Source: Deroplatys truncata
Lineage: Eukaryota; Arthropoda; Insecta; Mantodea; Mantidae
Assembly: GCA_030765065.1 (NCBI GenBank)
Contig: CM060976.1
Location: forward strand, 60,992,539-61,056,538
Direction: 5' to 3'
DNA length: 64,000 nucleotides
Shown: piece by piece, positions 61,593 to 64,000 of the stretch
Layout: the number at the start of each line of letters is the position of its first letter
Position numbering within the stretch: position 1 is the stretch's first letter
Translations under genes and position numbers: made by a program
The notes under the pieces: generated by a model
Told to the model about the DNA's origin: nothing
Databases searched by the model: none
The model's input: only the letters and a program-made list of their open reading frames with translations

Positions 61593-61740
61593 AGATCTTG
61601 TTAAAGTATACGGTTTATTTAAAATATTTGTGGCTGAGACCATTTCGAGATATTCTTTGTTATTTGGTTGAATTTTCAAATACTGCACTTTTTCAAGTGG
61701 TATGTCGCTATTCATTCTTTTCTCAGCAGTTTTATTCTTA
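61589..61740 (+). repeat. Repeat family D, copy 5, second part
   Basis: The text 'atttcgagatattctttgtt' and 'gaattttcaaatactgcact' matches D at 62350-62400, continuing copy 5 past SINE-A. Confidence 0.7.
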
Positions 61741-61788
61741 CCAGAAAGAGAATTTCCTAAAAAGTTAAATGTATACTATATGCGCACT

Positions 61789-62655
61789 TATTTACTTTCT
61801 CTACTACGTATAGTAAGTAGGGAAAGTATTGCATTCCACCCAAAAATTCGATACCGAGATTTCACCGGAAATACACGTTTTGAGACCTCCTGAATCCAAA
61901 AAAAGCATTTTTAGAAACATGTCCGTGTGTGTGTCTGTGTGTGTGTCTGTGTGTGTGTGAACAGCATAACTCAAAAACGAACAGTTTGATAAGCACCAAA
62001 CTTGGTATTTAGGTTCAGTATCTTCCAGAGATGCGACACGAAGGTTTTCAAGAAAATCCCCCCACCCCAGACTACCCTTTACATGGAAGATTTTTCGAAA
62101 ATTTTAATTTTCTCAAAAATGGCTCTAACGATTTTGATTAAAATATCATATGTTTAAGATATTTTTATGACAAATAAAATGTATATCTTGAATTTCCTGG
62201 GAATGTCTCCAAAAGTATTCTTCATTGTGAACGACTTTTGCATAACTGGTAAACCATAAGAGATAGACAAAATTTTACTACACAAAAAATGTAGATCGCG
62301 TTAAAATACACAACTTATGTCATATACATTTCTTTTGTTGAGTGAACCGTTTTCGAGATATTGCTTGTTATTTCCTTAAATTTTACAATACTTATACTTT
62401 TTCTCAAATTCGTTATTCATTTTTTTTATGTTCTGGACATGCAAAGAGAATGGAATGCGCCACATAGCAACCACCGTTAAAATATTTGACTATCGCTTAA
62501 AAGCTACCATATTTCCCTTGCATCTAAAAGAAAATTACCAATAAGATTGACATCTCGATATCTCGATTAACATGAAGCATATGGAGAATAAGCGTTTGTA
62601 AAATTAGATTGTACAAGAGTAGAGAAAGTCATGTGAGTGTAACACATCAGATTTT
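61789..62655 (+). repeat. Repeat family D, copy 6, best-preserved
   Basis: It starts at 'tttactttctctactacgta' and ends at 'gtgtaacacatcagattttt'. It includes a GT tract (61924-61959). It was used as the reference copy for comparing the others. The bounds are approximate. Confidence 0.85.
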
Positions 62656-62665
62656 TTTTATTCAC

Positions 62666-63007
62666 ATGGCTCAGTATCCGCTGAATCCAACGGATTTGTT
62701 GTAGGTGTCGGTTTTCAGCCCATCAATTGCAGGAATGCATTACCCAGCATTCATAAACAACGCACTCAGCGGTTGTTTTATTAGCACGATAAATATGCTG
62801 CAGTCATGCTCGATCGAATCATTTTCCAAGGAAAACTGTGGTTCAAATAATGTTGTATGTACTGAAGAAAGTCGGAGCTCCATCGTACATGAACCACGTC
62901 CGTATGAAAATGTATATCCTCAAATAGCACAGCCAAATTACTATTTACCAACCGATTGTACTGGGTTCCGTTATGTCGTTGTAGAAGAGTATATAGAAAT
63001 AGTGTGA
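62666..63007 (+). pseudogene. Unassigned open frame with one internal stop
   Basis: From an ATG at 62666 the frame reads MAQYPLNPTDLL, a TAG, then about 100 more codons to a TGA (63005), including YPQIAQPNYYLPTDCTGFRY near the end. The frame being the same before and after the TAG suggests a decayed coding sequence. The family was not recognised. It starts directly after repeat D copy 6 and ends at an inverted SINE-A. Confidence 0.3.
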
Positions 63008-63160
63008 AATTTTATTTATGGGTGCTCTTTAACTGCTATGGTTCTTAGCGCTCCTTCTATATTGGGCGTGAAAGAACCGAAATTTTGCTCAGAGGCTCTT
63101 TTCAGGCTTTTACGTGCCTTAAATCTACAGGAGGCCATGCTAAGGAGTTTTACGCCCGAA
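63008..63160 (-). repeat. SINE-A, 5'-truncated copy, inverted
   Basis: The plus strand reads 'tttatttatgggtgctcttt', 'tatattgggcgtgaaagaac' and 'cagaggctcttttcaggctt', the reverse complement of the SINE-A body and 3' end. Confidence 0.8.
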
Positions 63161-64000
63161 AAATGTGGGTTGTCGAATTTTACTGACGGTTATAATTTAA
63201 TATTTCGCTTAAATTCCGCTTGAATTACGCTGTGAGCCTGGCAATTCCGTATTTTCAATTCAATTATTACAGAAATAGCTGTGAAGTAAACTAAAGGATA
63301 TAATTAGAGTACAAAGGTAGATCAGGATGTCTACTGCCTTGAAGGTTTAAAATTCCAGTATATTTCCAGCACCAGTTTTGACAAAATTCCAGTACCACAT
63401 CAGTCATGTTGCAGTAAAAATGCAGCACTACTCTAATGCGTGTTGTGGTTAGTTTAAACATCTTTACTGTTTTATTTTGTTTCCATAGCCGCAATATGAA
63501 GCTGTGTTTATTACTAGCTGCCATACCGATGTTACACGGGTGTCTTTTTAAATCTCTAATGATGATTTAATTAAATTTACTCCCTGCACTCTTTATGAAA
63601 TTATTGTACAACGATCTAGAAAATGTTTTATGCTAAATTCTCCCCTTTACCGTTTAGAATTGCAATTTCATAAAACTTCCATCGCAAGCATTCATAATAA
63701 TGGACCGGAAATTCACGTAAAAACTGGGAATGAAACATCAGCAGATATTGTATTCCTAATTTTAGCCTCCTTCATTCCCTTCCCCGCAACAATCTTCATA
63801 TTCTGAAAATGTATAACCTGTAAAAGAATTTTAGGAGTGAAAGATTATCCAAAAGTTTAAATCATTTTTACATAAGATAAAAAATATGAAAAAAATATAA
63901 TCCAAAGCAATAACAAATACCTATTTCATTAACAAGATTTTCGAAGAATCAACCATCTGAAAATTCAATCTGAAATAAATCAAAGTAATGTGAATAGATA

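Larger units (their letters stand above)
48549..64000. other. ESRP upstream intron or 5' flank, transposon-rich
   Basis: No ESRP exon was seen here, although RRM1 must begin upstream, so this is probably intron on the minus strand. It carries SINE-B, repeat E, repeat D, SINE-C, a solo LTR, SINE-A copies and a Tc1-type transposase remnant. Nothing was recognised in 48600-49030, 49990-51000, 55980-57350, 57620-58690, 60360-60950 or 63230-64000. Confidence 0.5.

Noticed and set aside
61924..61959. (GT)n tract as separate feature of interest
   Set aside because: It is part of repeat D; similar tracts occur at the same place in other D copies.
48600..64000. Search for the upstream ESRP exon carrying the RRM1 start (expected LPWQSS-like motif)
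   Set aside because: No matching reverse-complement text was found by eye; it probably lies beyond the window.

Overview
The window is AT-rich animal DNA with long introns, dense microsatellites and many decayed transposons, so it comes from a eukaryote with a large genome. It holds the 3' part of one clear host gene: the epithelial splicing regulatory protein gene (ESRP; fusilli in flies), on the minus strand. Exon order, reading phase and protein sequence fit ESRP closely. An invertebrate, probably an arthropod and perhaps an arachnid, is my inference from the protein and the transposon types; the sequence alone does not prove it.

ESRP runs from high to low coordinates. Exons lie at 48373-48548 (end of RRM1), 44028-44122 and 40759-40974 (RRM2), 31248-31481 and 29727 downward (RRM3). 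The gene then has two possible endings. Reading on from 29727 to a stop at 28567 gives a 386-codon terminal exon with a Gln/Ala/Pro/Ser/Thr-rich tail. Using an internal GTATGT donor after 29511 instead keeps phase exactly with an exon at 16869-17230, which encodes the vertebrate-like ESRP C-terminal region and half of a further RRM. The 5' half of the gene was not found between 48549 and 64000 and probably lies beyond the window.

The rest is introns and flanks filled with mobile DNA. Class II remnants: two mariners (2242-3531, and an internally deleted one at 9687-10260), two Tc1/DDE_3-type transposases (about 440-1110 and 58701-60352), and a pogo/Tigger element (12262-13262). Retroelements: a head-to-head pair of Penelope-like element 3' ends (42440-43204), two LINE C-terminal fragments (33037-33500 and 46840-48070), a solo LTR (55512-55967), and three tRNA-derived SINE families. 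An unassigned family of about 0.85 kb, called D here, has at least six copies or fragments. Nested insertions give relative ages: mariner within D, SINE-A within D, and SINE-B within a transposase.

The most unusual non-coding structure is a 430-bp multi-unit palindrome (17790-18207) between 17-bp direct repeats, inside the 12-kb intron that must be spliced for the second ESRP ending. Two open frames at 54483-54758 and 62666-63007 could not be assigned. No rRNA, stand-alone tRNA, CRISPR or prokaryotic-type features were seen.
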